A stretch of DNA of 64,000 nucleotides from Vibrio plantisponsor (lineage in GTDB: Bacteria > Pseudomonadota > Gammaproteobacteria > Enterobacterales > Vibrionaceae). Where the stretch lies: the NCBI RefSeq assembly GCF_013041605.1, contig NZ_JABEQC010000003.1, forward strand, positions 169,898 to 233,897, in the 5' to 3' direction. Numbering within the stretch: the stretch's first letter is position 1; every line of letters begins with the position of its first letter. Position numbers and translations under genes: made by a program. The notes under the pieces are model-generated. The model was not told the origin of the DNA. It saw only the letters and a program-made list of their open reading frames with translations, and made no database searches. Positions 36,862 through 45,913 of the stretch are shown one piece after another.

Positions 36862-37131
36862 ATGCCTAAATATTTCGCCCTATTGTTAGTACTTGTTAGC
36901 CCTATCTCGATGGCTAAAACGATTTCCACTCCGGCGACTCCCGTCCCTGTAGTTGTCGATGGCAATGTTGGTAAGCGCGTTTGCTACTATCAAGACCAAG
37001 CTTATTCAGAAGGTGCACTATTGCAGGTCGGAGAGCTATACATGATTTGCCAAGCAGCAAACAACTTTGAAACTAACGGGCAGTTAAAGTGGGTTCAACT
37101 CGACAATGACAAAAAGTCTCACAAAAAGTGA
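36862..37131 (+). CDS. ynjH: DUF1496 (YnjH family) secreted protein
   Basis: 89 residues with a signal peptide (MPKYFALLLVLVSPISMA) and the DUF1496 core KRVCYYQDQAYSEGALLQVG...MICQ, including two Cys. E. coli YnjH has the same CIYQDQNYSEGA-type motif. The function is unknown; location is periplasmic. TAAGGAA precedes the ATG, and the gene is probably in an operon with the PLP enzyme. Confidence 0.85.
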   Translation: MPKYFALLLVLVSPISMAKTISTPATPVPVVVDGNVGKRVCYYQDQAYSEGALLQVGELYMICQAANNFETNGQLKWVQLDNDKKSHKK

Positions 37132-37148
37132 TTAATGTGTGAAATGAA

Positions 37149-37186
37149 GAAGCCTACTCGATACCAAATTGATCAAAGTAGGCTTC
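37149..37186 (-). terminator. Hairpin between ynjH and the carbonic anhydrase gene
   Basis: GAAGCCTAC (37149-37157) pairs with GTAGGCTTC (37178-37186). The T-rich side (TTCTTCATTTC) is on the minus strand. Confidence 0.6.
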
Positions 37187-37193
37187 GAGATAA

Positions 37194-37910
37194 TTATTGC
37201 TCCATGACTACACGAGCATTAATAGCTTGAATAGGACGGTTGTTATGCCCCATCAACTGTTCAAACTTCTCAACCTGATCGGCTGAAATGGTCAGTGGCT
37301 GTTTCAATACCAACCAACGTACACCTTCAGAACACGGCGGTGTAGTTAATGAACCATTAAAGCGGTAGTACTGCTTTTCTTTTGGTAACAGAGACGTCAC
37401 GTCAAACGGTTTCGACAGATCCGCTTTTGCTTCTTCTTTCGGCGCTACAGCCAGTAATTTTGCCAACTCAGCGTTCTGCTCACCCAATTTAAAAAACAGA
37501 GAAACAACCGCTAGGTGACCGTCTTTATCAGCATGAACATAATGCGCTTCTAACGGATAAGACTGCCCATCGACATGGTTTTCTGAAGGTGTATGAAAGT
37601 GGAACTGCTTTAACTCAAAAGCCTTATCATCCACCCACAATGTATTCTGCTCAGAAACAGATGCTTGCAGAGTGTGACCATTGTTAGTGACAGACACTGC
37701 CTGACCGGAATAATCAAACTTAAGGTTTTTCAGTTCTGCTTTTGTTACATCGCTGATATCGATAGGACTTTGGTTTTGCCCTTGAGCACATATCGCTGAA
37801 ACCTTACCCCAATGCTCAGGCGCATGCTCCCCGTGATATCCCCAATCAGAAGCTTGAACTTGGCTCATTGAAGCGAGAATCATTGCAGCAGCCACTAGCG
37901 TTTTTTTCAT
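37194..37910 (-). CDS. Periplasmic alpha-carbonic anhydrase
   Basis: 238 residues. Signal peptide MKKTLVAAAMILASMSQVQA, then a full alpha-class domain: NQSPIDIS, the zinc His pair in QFHFHTPSENH, the third His in EAHYVH, and YRFNGSLTTPPCSEGVRW. It hydrates CO2 to bicarbonate in the periplasm. AGGGA precedes the ATG. Monocistronic. Confidence 0.95.
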   Translation of the reverse strand: MKKTLVAAAMILASMSQVQASDWGYHGEHAPEHWGKVSAICAQGQNQSPIDISDVTKAELKNLKFDYSGQAVSVTNNGHTLQASVSEQNTLWVDDKAFELKQFHFHTPSENHVDGQSYPLEAHYVHADKDGHLAVVSLFFKLGEQNAELAKLLAVAPKEEAKADLSKPFDVTSLLPKEKQYYRFNGSLTTPPCSEGVRWLVLKQPLTISADQVEKFEQLMGHNNRPIQAINARVVMEQ

Positions 37911-38101
37911 TGTTTATCCCTGTTAACTAATAGAAAAACCGGATAATTACACAGAGCATTAACCGAAAAATCGATGAAATCTTTGATTACTCAATTGTGA
38001 TAAATCCGAGTCACCGAAGTTAGAGACTGCTGCAAATTTTTAATTAGCTAATACCTTCTATCCACGTCCAACACAGAGGTAACTTCATTCTGAATTCATT
38101 G

Positions 38102-38941
38102 CTAAACATGCTTGAAATAATCGTCCAGCATTGGCGTTAATAGTGATAGCCACTTTCCATACGCATATGAGTTAAGGTGAAGATCATCGGCACTGCAAGT
38201 TAATGGCAAGAAACCTTCCGGGCATATGACCGCATTCAGATCGATGTACTTTGCTCCAGTATTGTTACACAGTTTAATGAGTCCTTGGTTTAACTGTGCC
38301 ACCAGAGGATTTAACTCGTTTAGTCGCTGACCAACAAATAACGTCGACTGTACCCATACCTCGATATCTCTCTGATGCCAGTAGTTCAGCATCTGGCTAT
38401 AGTTCTCCATAATTTCGTCAACACTATAGCCTTGAGACAAATCATTAATTCCAGCCATCATGCAGATGAGTTTCGGCTGACAGACGGTGGTGCTTTCGAT
38501 TCGATACTTCATTCCATCCGTTGTGTCGCCACTCAAACCACGGTTTGCTAACGTCACTCCTTGAATACCATCATGCCAAGGCCCCCACTCTGTTATGGAA
38601 TCACCATACATCACCAGATCGACAGGTTTTGCAAAAGCTATGTGGTTATCTTGGGTTTGCATAAATCGGATCACCTTTTGAGTACGTTGATTAAGATCGA
38701 GCGACTGAGCTATCTGCTTAAACTGCTCTGGAGCAACATTGAAATCATTAAGCGATTGAGTGAGTTTCTCAACATCGGTTTTAAATCTAGAAATTCGTGT
38801 AGTTAGCTCGTGCTCATCACGTAATGTATAAAGCTGCTCAACCAGAGTGTAAAAATGTTGGGAAGGGTTTGCTTGATATAGCTTTATCAAGTCTAGGCAT
38901 TGATTTTGTTCCAGCTCGATAAGTAAGTCATTTTTGTCCAT
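38102..38941 (-). CDS. SGNH/GDSL hydrolase with an N-terminal helical domain
   Basis: 279 residues without signal peptide, so cytoplasmic. Residues about 105-279 are an SGNH hydrolase: VMYGDSITEWG (catalytic Ser), GLSGDTT (Gly), MAGINDL (Asn) and SADDLHLN (Asp/His). Residues 1-100 form a helical domain I do not recognise. Family members are esterases on lipids or acetylated sugars; substrate unknown. A good ribosome site is not visible before the ATG. Confidence 0.85.
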   Translation of the reverse strand: MDKNDLLIELEQNQCLDLIKLYQANPSQHFYTLVEQLYTLRDEHELTTRISRFKTDVEKLTQSLNDFNVAPEQFKQIAQSLDLNQRTQKVIRFMQTQDNHIAFAKPVDLVMYGDSITEWGPWHDGIQGVTLANRGLSGDTTDGMKYRIESTTVCQPKLICMMAGINDLSQGYSVDEIMENYSQMLNYWHQRDIEVWVQSTLFVGQRLNELNPLVAQLNQGLIKLCNNTGAKYIDLNAVICPEGFLPLTCSADDLHLNSYAYGKWLSLLTPMLDDYFKHV

Positions 38942-39242
38942 TATTTTTTCTAAATATACCCAATTAATAATGAGTAAAAATATAACAGATAGAATCCATC
39001 AATAAATATTTAAATCAAATAAAAACAAAGTAAATAAATCATCAACCTATTTATACTAACCATGACACTACTCCCATTGTTTATTCGAGCTTTCTAGAGA
39101 AAAAACATTAACAGTGGTAATATCCTTAACCAATAAATACCAATGTATTCAATAACATTCCAACAGGCCACATAAAATCTACCTGTCCATACATTGGCCA
39201 ATCGATAACTTATTAATAATTATAAAAATAAAAGGTTTTATA
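38942..39242. other. A/T-rich intergenic region before the metzincin lipoprotein
   Basis: 301 bases, visibly richer in A and T than its surroundings, divergent between two genes. It must hold promoters for both. No terminator, repeat or further reading frame stands out. AAAGG near 39232 is the ribosome site of the downstream gene. Confidence 0.5.
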
Positions 39243-40739
39243 ATGAAAAAGCTGATAGCCATTTCAATTTTGATTGCCCTTTTCGGGTGTTCAGAAGATA
39301 AAAAAGATACCAGTCAAGAAGTCAGTGATGATATTACAACCATAAATAACGTTAAAACCAACGAAGTCGCATTTTCTGCAGCATCTATGGATCTGATAAG
39401 CACCACAAATGTTACCATTCAATCCATTGTGTCAGTCTCGCAACCAAGCATTGTTGACCTAAACAACATCGTCATTACTGCTGGTGAGCTTATCAATAAC
39501 ACCCCTTATGAAATTGACCAATTGACCCTAACAAATGGCTCAAATACACATTGGGTAACATTGAGCAGTACATTACCGAAATACTCTAAGGGTAATATTG
39601 GTTCAGAATGGGACGGCTACTACCTACTTAACCAAACACCTCTCGCCAACTCCACGTTTGAGTATGAATCTTCCGTGGTGCTAGAAAACTACCCTAATTC
39701 TGTTCACTCCAACAGTGAACAGCGTCTCACTGGCGAACGTGTACAAATGTACGACCGCTTTATGACTAATGCACCAAGTACACTTTCCGAAGTCACTGCC
39801 CATCTCACGGATATCTGCAGCGATAACAGTGATTGCAGTAGCTACGGTGAATCAGTAATAAACTACGCAGCCGATACTTATTACGCTAAATCAGTTTCTG
39901 GAATGAATTCACGTATCTGGATAGACACCGATGTATGGGGCTTAGGAAGTTTAACCTCGTTAAACTTCACCAGTTCGACCAAAAACGGCAATATGAACAT
40001 CTGGATGCACCCAACTTTGATCGGTAACGTTCATAGTGAATCCGTGTCTAGTCAGATGGCAAGCTGGCAAGCCTTCGTCCATGAGTTGTACCACAACTAC
40101 GGCTTTACGCATGATAGCGGATGGGCTTCAAGTAATGGTGTGGATGACATGTTCGGCGAAAAAGTCGTTAACAGATATCTACCGACTTATGGTGACAAAC
40201 TAATACTGTCAGACACGATTATTCAGCAGTACGAAAAAACAGCAAATCTCACTTATACCTTCAAACTTGGATTGAGCGAGTCGGCTGACAAAATTTCAGT
40301 TAGACTTCTATCTACGAAAGATCTATCTGCCACTGTAACCAAATCTGGTTCAGATTTTACTGTTACCTTTACCGAGATTCCTGAGACGGATGTCTATGTC
40401 TCTTTCTACTCAGACAATTCATTACAAATGTCATCAGTGGTGTTAAATAAGTTTATCTTGAACGTCGCAAGTGCTACTAGCATGAGCTCATTTGACGATG
40501 AAATTTCTACTTGGTTGAGTGAATATGATGTGATTAATGTAACCACTTATGATGGGGTGTGGCGTTCTGAATTTACACTTCCAAGTACTGATGTCGATAC
40601 AGGAAAAGTCATTAACTTTAAGGCTAGTGCAACATACAGTTCGACTGTCTATCACGATGGTTCTGGCGATGTAATCACTACAGGAAATAGTGTTAGCTAT
40701 CGCTTCAACGGTTTTTTATGGGAAAAGACAACCCAATAA
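39243..40739 (+). CDS. Putative metzincin-type metalloprotease lipoprotein
   Basis: 498 residues. The leader ends ALFGC, so lipidation at Cys16 is expected; Ser at +2 predicts the outer membrane. The zinc motif is HELYHNYGFTHD (His280, Glu281, His284, Gly287, His290), a complete HExxHxxGxxH metzincin signature, closest in look to the M66 StcE/TagA mucinase motif. The C-terminal half (about 330-498) has beta-rich Ig-like and possibly carbohydrate-binding segments. A/T-rich surroundings suggest acquired DNA. Cleavage of host or surface glycoproteins is a guess from the M66 resemblance. Confidence 0.75.
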   Translation: MKKLIAISILIALFGCSEDKKDTSQEVSDDITTINNVKTNEVAFSAASMDLISTTNVTIQSIVSVSQPSIVDLNNIVITAGELINNTPYEIDQLTLTNGSNTHWVTLSSTLPKYSKGNIGSEWDGYYLLNQTPLANSTFEYESSVVLENYPNSVHSNSEQRLTGERVQMYDRFMTNAPSTLSEVTAHLTDICSDNSDCSSYGESVINYAADTYYAKSVSGMNSRIWIDTDVWGLGSLTSLNFTSSTKNGNMNIWMHPTLIGNVHSESVSSQMASWQAFVHELYHNYGFTHDSGWASSNGVDDMFGEKVVNRYLPTYGDKLILSDTIIQQYEKTANLTYTFKLGLSESADKISVRLLSTKDLSATVTKSGSDFTVTFTEIPETDVYVSFYSDNSLQMSSVVLNKFILNVASATSMSSFDDEISTWLSEYDVINVTTYDGVWRSEFTLPSTDVDTGKVINFKASATYSSTVYHDGSGDVITTGNSVSYRFNGFLWEKTTQ

Positions 40740-40777
40740 GAATTATGTGTCAGTAAAAGTTTTTTATACTTTGCAGT

Positions 40778-40805
40778 GCCCTAGTATTAAACGCTGGGGC
40801 TTTTA
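40778..40805 (+). terminator. Terminator after the metzincin gene
   Basis: GCCCTAG (40778-40784) pairs with CTGGGGC (40794-40800, one G-U pair), followed by TTTT. Confidence 0.65.
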
Positions 40806-40871
40806 ATTTGACATCTCTCTGTCAAAGGTATGTGGTCATTACTTTAGTATCTTCCGGTTGGCTGGAATCCA

Positions 40872-40920
40872 TTTCGCTATAACTTCAATAAACAAAGATA
40901 ACTTCAATAATTTCGCTATA
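40872..40920 (+). repeat. Paired repeats upstream of gltS
   Basis: ATAACTTCAATAA occurs at 40879-40891 and 40898-40910 (19 bases apart), flanked on the outside by TTTCGCTAT at 40872-40880 and TTTCGCTATA at 40911-40920. The arrangement resembles regulator half-sites or a small duplication. Confidence 0.7.
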
Positions 40921-41028
40921 TTCTGTAAATATTTTCTGAAAAAGCCTGTGAGGGCTTGTCATTAATCTATAAGTCGCATAACACTCTCACCTTAAGAACG
41001 ATGAAGATAACCACGAATAAGGGGCAAT

Positions 41029-42255
41029 ATGAATCATTTGATTTCAGTAAGTGCGCTTGAGTCATTTTTAGTAGCCATCAGTGTACTTTTCCTAGGGCAT
41101 TTCATTAATGCTAAATTGCCGATTCTCAACAAGTTTAACATTCCAGAGCCAATTGTTGGCGGCCTGATCATCGCCTGTGCTATCACAATCCTGCATTTTT
41201 ACGGCGTCGATTTGGAATTTGATTTACCGCTACAAAACACCTTTATGTTGATGTTCTTCGCCACGGTTGGTCTCGCTGCCAACTATACACAGTTGATAAA
41301 AGGCGGAGCGAAAGTATTTATTTTCTTAGCTGTAGCTTCCGTCTATATCATCATTCAAAACGCTGTGGGTGTGTCAATGGCATCGGCTTTAGGAATAGAG
41401 CCACTAATGGGCTTAATAGCCGGTTCAATCACCTTGTCCGGCGGACACGGTACGGGTGCAGCATGGTCTCAGACTTTCCAAGATGTTTATGGCATGGATA
41501 ACGTTCTCGAAATCGCTATGGCATCGGCTACCTTTGGTCTGATCATCGGCGGTATAATCGGTAGCCCTGTTGCTCAACGTCTGGTGGAAAAGAACAACAT
41601 TGAGTCTGAGTATGGCAGAGGTTCAAAAACACACGAGAAGTACCCAGAGCTGGTTACCTACAATGAGTATGAAGAAGACAAGGTGACGGCGAAGAAAGTT
41701 ATAGAAAAACTGTTCTTTCTGCTTATCTGTGTAACAGGAGCGAAGTATTTAGAACAGTGGGTCAGTTCTTATGAAATCTCATGGCTAATGATCCCCGACT
41801 TTGTCTACGCCTTGTTTATTGGTGTGATCATTACCAACTTCTTAGAAGTCACCAAAATCCGAAAACTAGACGCTGAAACCATCGATATGTTGGGTACAGT
41901 ATCCTTAGCCTTGTTCTTAGCCATGGCGCTAATGAGTCTTAAACTGTGGAACATTTTCGACCTTGCTGTTCCGTTCTTGGTCATTTTGGCGGTTCAGTCA
42001 GCCATGCTTGCGGTATTTACCTATTATGTGACCTTTAAAGTCATGGGTAGCAACTATGACGCGGCGGTTATTTCAGGGGGACACTGTGGCTTTGGTTTAG
42101 GAGCAACGCCTACAGCGGTGATGAACATGGGTTCTATCGTTAATCGTTTTGGACCGTCACCACAGGCTTTCATGGTGGTTCCTATTGTCGGAGCATTCTT
42201 CATCGACATAGTTAACCTGATCATCCTACAGGGCTACATATCGTTTTTAGGTTAA
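41029..42255 (+). CDS. gltS: Sodium/glutamate symporter GltS
   Basis: 408 residues, ESS family inner-membrane Na+:glutamate carrier with about ten helices. The two inverted repeats carry the re-entrant loop motifs GSITLSGGHGTGAAWS and AVISGGHCGFGLGATPTAVMN that define the family. AGGGG precedes ATG 41029. Repeats at 40872-40920 may be part of its control region. Confidence 0.96.
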   Translation: MNHLISVSALESFLVAISVLFLGHFINAKLPILNKFNIPEPIVGGLIIACAITILHFYGVDLEFDLPLQNTFMLMFFATVGLAANYTQLIKGGAKVFIFLAVASVYIIIQNAVGVSMASALGIEPLMGLIAGSITLSGGHGTGAAWSQTFQDVYGMDNVLEIAMASATFGLIIGGIIGSPVAQRLVEKNNIESEYGRGSKTHEKYPELVTYNEYEEDKVTAKKVIEKLFFLLICVTGAKYLEQWVSSYEISWLMIPDFVYALFIGVIITNFLEVTKIRKLDAETIDMLGTVSLALFLAMALMSLKLWNIFDLAVPFLVILAVQSAMLAVFTYYVTFKVMGSNYDAAVISGGHCGFGLGATPTAVMNMGSIVNRFGPSPQAFMVVPIVGAFFIDIVNLIILQGYISFLG

Positions 42256-42280
42256 GCAACTCTAAAGGCTAGATACAAAG

Positions 42281-42308
42281 AAGGTACGCAATGCGTACCT
42301 TTCTTTTT
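42281..42308 (+). terminator. Terminator after gltS
   Basis: AAGGTACGC (42281-42289), loop AAT, GCGTACCTT (42293-42301), then TCTTTTT. Confidence 0.88.
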
Positions 42309-42316
42309 CAGATAAG

Positions 42317-42342
42317 AAAAAAGGCGCCATAAGGCGTCTTTT
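42317..42342 (-). terminator. Terminator after tRNA-Ser
   Basis: On the minus strand AAGACGCC, loop TTAT, GGCGCCTT followed by TTTT. One mismatch in the stem. It sits ten bases after the encoded CCA. Confidence 0.75.
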
Positions 42343-42352
42343 AACATTAATT

Positions 42353-42440
42353 TGGCGGTGAGCAAGAGATTCGAACTCTCGATACGTTGCCGTATACACA
42401 CTTTCCAGGCGTGCTCCTTAAGCCACTCGGACAACTCACC
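42353..42440 (-). tRNA. tRNA-Ser (anticodon GGA)
   Basis: 88 nt including the encoded CCA. The minus strand starts GGTGAGTTGTCCGAGTGGC, has the anticodon loop CTGGAAAG with GGA, the long variable arm of serine tRNAs (GTATACGGCAACGTAT) and the T arm GAGAG-TTCGAAT-CTCTT. The acceptor stem pairs with one G-U at the seventh position. It decodes UCC and UCU. Confidence 0.97.
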
Positions 42441-42471
42441 GGAGGTTAACCATAACGGCTAACGAGGCGCT

Positions 42472-42500
42472 AATTTAATGATTCAGCTAATGATCGTCAA
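42472..42500 (-). promoter_or_regulatory. tRNA-Ser promoter
   Basis: Minus strand: -35 TTGACG (42500-42495), 17-base spacer, -10 TAAATT (42477-42472), followed by a G/C-rich discriminator GCGCC, the signature of stringently controlled stable-RNA promoters. Confidence 0.8.
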
Positions 42501-42595
42501 GGAAAAATCCCAAAAAAAGCGTTCTAACTAAGTTATTTGCTTACTAATTGGCTAAATTGAATGTTTTCCCTACAACTGTGTTTTATTTAGCTGTA

Positions 42596-43045
42596 TCACA
42601 TCGCACGGTAATAGCCAGGCACTTTAAACCAACGACGACACATATCGAGGAAATAGCCATAAATCACACCCATTCCACAAGAAACCACAGCGTTACTCGC
42701 AACAGCTGTCATTATTTGGTCTGTTGAAGCACCAACTGTGTATAGGATTGCAGCATATACTGGTGATTGGAAAAGCACATAAGCCACGAGATCGGACACG
42801 TTTTTCATCAAACTGGTTTCTGAAATACGGCGCCCCTGTCTCAGCATAAAATCTCGAAACACACCATAAGGCCAAGCGATAGCGATATTTACGGGGATAG
42901 ACAAGGTTCGCGACGCTAGTGACTGTTCAAATGTCATCTGAGAGATAAAGATCTCAATAATCATCCCCGATACAAAGCAGAAAACAACCATTGCAAAAGT
43001 GTCCGCAGCAGCATGACGTATACAAAAAGGGCCACGAGCTTTCAT
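42596..43045 (-). CDS. alaE: L-alanine exporter AlaE
   Basis: 149 residues, four hydrophobic helices. [31 protein letters not shown] and [15 protein letters not shown] match AlaE (YgaW), which exports L-alanine across the inner membrane in E. coli. GAGGA precedes the ATG at 43045. It is read toward the tRNA gene in the same direction but has its own upstream region. Confidence 0.93.
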   Translation of the reverse strand: MKARGPFCIRHAAADTFAMVVFCFVSGMIIEIFISQMTFEQSLASRTLSIPVNIAIAWPYGVFRDFMLRQGRRISETSLMKNVSDLVAYVLFQSPVYAAILYTVGASTDQIMTAVASNAVVSCGMGVIYGYFLDMCRRWFKVPGYYRAM

Positions 43046-43304
43046 TTATGTCCTCACAAGATAATAAACTGCAAAATTAGCGCTCTCATAACACATATCA
43101 CCACCATCAAAAGATCAGGCAGTTGATGGCGCCATTAGAGCACAACTTATATAGTTTTTGATCTCGTATTTTTATTCAGTTGCTAAATAAACAACCATAA
43201 ATGAAATGCAAAGTAGCATCTCTCTCTTATTTCACACCGTTATAACAAATGATTCATCTATGCTTAAAGTTGTGAAACTTAAGCCTTTAGATTCTTCTAA
43301 TGAT

Positions 43305-45722
43305 TTAAAAATCTGACAGTAATATGGTTAATAAATCGATAGAAGCTTTAGGCGGTAGCTCCCCTTCTTCTAGATGAGATTTTACCGATGCCAGCGTCGT
43401 TACCAGTTGACTATCACTAGGCAGATCCAAGGAGTTTTCTAATAACTCAACTATCTCTAACGCTTCACCGACTGCTTTATTTTCGATGGCGATATAGAGT
43501 TTTACTAACAGCTCCTCAGCGCTGCCACTAAAAGTGAGTTTAGGCATTTCTGAATGGTACTGGTAAAGCTTGTTGATGTGCTTATAGAGAGCATCATCCA
43601 GCTCACCTGCATTGATAGGTTTCGCGACTATCGAGTCTGCTCCGGCATTCAACAGGCTTTCCCTTGTGTCTTTAAACACATCTGCGGTACAGCCAAGGAT
43701 CAGAACTTGAGATTGAGGGCCTTGAAGTTGACGGATTGAATGTATTGCTTCGACACCGTCTTTGACTGGCATGTGGTTATCCATAAGAATGAGGTCAAAT
43801 TGCCCATTCGCAACCGCTTGTATTGCAAGTTCACCATTTTCAACACATTCACATTCAAAACCTTTATTTTTCATAAACGTTTCGATGATCATGGTGTTGG
43901 TGCGGTTGTCTTCCACGATCAAGACTTTCAAACCAGAATAACTCAAATGACGTGAATGGTTACCCTCGACCAGTTCAGGCTCACAAACGTCAATTTTTAA
44001 ATTCACTTGAAAACTGGTGCCAATATCCACCTTACTGTTAACAGAAACCGTTCCTTCCATAAGTTCAGCGATCTGCTTAACAATCGCTAAGCCTAGGCCA
44101 GTGCCACCGAAACGTCGGGTGGTTGAAGATTCGGCCTGTTCAAATGGTCGGAATATTTTCTCCTGCGCCGCTTTCTCGATACCAATACCAGTGTCACGGA
44201 CTCTAATACTGAGATAAAGCTGGCCATCGAGCTTCACTTCGCTGAAAAACACTTCCACAAAACCACGCGAGGTAAATTTGACCGCATTGTTTAATAAGTT
44301 AAACAGAATCTGACGAATTCTCGCCTTATCGGAATAGTACCAGCGATTTGCAGGCACTTCTGAGTGCACCTTAAATTGCAAACCTTTCTCGTGGCAAAGG
44401 GAGGAGTAAACACTGGTGACACTGCCAATAATGAATTCAAGTGGGAACTTACTGTTATCAAGCTCCATATGCCCTTGTTCGAACTTAGAGAAATCGAGCA
44501 TCTCATTGAGCAGTGACATCATGTGTTCGCCGGACTCATACAGGCTTTTCAACTGTTTACGTTGTTGAGGTTTTAAGTCTCCACGCAGCAGTATCTGAGC
44601 CATACCAAGCACACCGTTCATTGGCGTGCGGATCTCATGAGACAGAGTGGCAAGGAAAATACTTTTCGATTTTGTCGAAGCTTGCGCTTTGATTTTTTCC
44701 GCTTCCAAATACACCGTTTTCTGATTGAAGGTATCAATCAAATAGCGAATTTCATCTTGGCTGTTGTAAGGAACATCAATGATGCCCCCTTCTTTGGAAT
44801 CATCGACTTTCTGCGCAATCACAACAATCGGATTAATCAAATAGCGATTAATTAAGTAGTAACCGAACATCAGACAGAAGAGTAAAAGTGGGAGAATCCC
44901 CTTCTCCACACTCATCACTAAGTCATAGACATCATCGTCGACCAAGCGATGCGAATTCACGACATCGAGCTTCCAATTAAAGTCACCAAAGGTGTATTTA
45001 CTGACATACGCACCATCGCGTAAGCGGAAGTTGTGTTCTGTGATGGTCGATCCGAATGAATCTTTTAGCGAAACGCCGAGTTGATATCTCTCGGCATGAA
45101 GCGAAATCAATTCAGTCAGGCTTTGTAAAGAGAGATCCACTGTGGCTACACCAGCAAATTCGCCGTTTACATAGTACGGCGAAGTCACAGTAATCATTTG
45201 GATCTGAGTGAATGAGTCCACATAAACAGGAGACCAAAATATGCTACCGCTAGGTTCTTCCATCCCTGAGACGTACCAAACTTCGCTGTCGTACCCGCCT
45301 GCTTCAGGATTGTTCCAAGAATAGAGCTGATCAATGTTGCCATCGGTTGCTCTGTTGAAGAACAAACCTTTGTACTTCACATAAGGGTCGACGCTGAAAG
45401 GCTTTGGCCAAATGCCACCGCTGATGACAACGTCATCAACCGTAGAAAATATCGAACGTAGCATACGTGAAGCCTCTTCTTGGCTTTCTGATGCTTGAGC
45501 GATGCTAACAATACTTTGCAGAACGCCCACTGAACGATTGAGAGGATCTAAAACTTGTGACGAAAGTAGCTCAGCACGCAAGTCCAAATACTGCTTCAAC
45601 TCTTTTCGGAAAGGGGAATCCACAGCCAGGTAAGTCAGCGAGCCAATCGTGGCTAGGAAAAAGCACAAATACACGATGAGAGCGAACATGCTCTTGCGCT
45701 TTAATGATGAACGTATTTCCAT
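43305..45722 (-). CDS. Hybrid sensor histidine kinase with periplasmic Cache domain
   Basis: 805 residues. Transmembrane helices at about 11-32 and 285-307 enclose a double-Cache-type sensor (SGGIWPKPF, WSPVYVDSFTQIQMITVTSPYY, GVATVDLSL). Then a HAMP segment, the kinase H at about 362 in LSHEIRTPMNG, ATPase motifs (NLLNNAVKF, DTGIGI, GGTGLGLAI) and a receiver at about 600-715 with D in LILMDNHMP. The last 85 residues resemble an HPt fold in length and helix pattern but have no HxLKG histidine. There is no adjacent regulator gene, so it likely feeds a remote HPt. Confidence 0.9.
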   Translation of the reverse strand: MEIRSSLKRKSMFALIVYLCFFLATIGSLTYLAVDSPFRKELKQYLDLRAELLSSQVLDPLNRSVGVLQSIVSIAQASESQEEASRMLRSIFSTVDDVVISGGIWPKPFSVDPYVKYKGLFFNRATDGNIDQLYSWNNPEAGGYDSEVWYVSGMEEPSGSIFWSPVYVDSFTQIQMITVTSPYYVNGEFAGVATVDLSLQSLTELISLHAERYQLGVSLKDSFGSTITEHNFRLRDGAYVSKYTFGDFNWKLDVVNSHRLVDDDVYDLVMSVEKGILPLLLFCLMFGYYLINRYLINPIVVIAQKVDDSKEGGIIDVPYNSQDEIRYLIDTFNQKTVYLEAEKIKAQASTKSKSIFLATLSHEIRTPMNGVLGMAQILLRGDLKPQQRKQLKSLYESGEHMMSLLNEMLDFSKFEQGHMELDNSKFPLEFIIGSVTSVYSSLCHEKGLQFKVHSEVPANRWYYSDKARIRQILFNLLNNAVKFTSRGFVEVFFSEVKLDGQLYLSIRVRDTGIGIEKAAQEKIFRPFEQAESSTTRRFGGTGLGLAIVKQIAELMEGTVSVNSKVDIGTSFQVNLKIDVCEPELVEGNHSRHLSYSGLKVLIVEDNRTNTMIIETFMKNKGFECECVENGELAIQAVANGQFDLILMDNHMPVKDGVEAIHSIRQLQGPQSQVLILGCTADVFKDTRESLLNAGADSIVAKPINAGELDDALYKHINKLYQYHSEMPKLTFSGSAEELLVKLYIAIENKAVGEALEIVELLENSLDLPSDSQLVTTLASVKSHLEEGELPPKASIDLLTILLSDF

Positions 45723-45913
45723 AAGCCTTTGATAAAAAATCCTTTAGCGACAGTATAGTGAAATTATATGAGAATTTACCTACTAAAGGACTGTAAATGT
45801 TAATCCAAACCGCATTTTGTTTGTTAAAAAACGGGTCCCTCTGTGAACTCGCATCAAAAGGCGGTTAAGGGTAAGATAGTGCTAATTTTTGCAGTAAAGT
45901 ATGGAACCTTATT

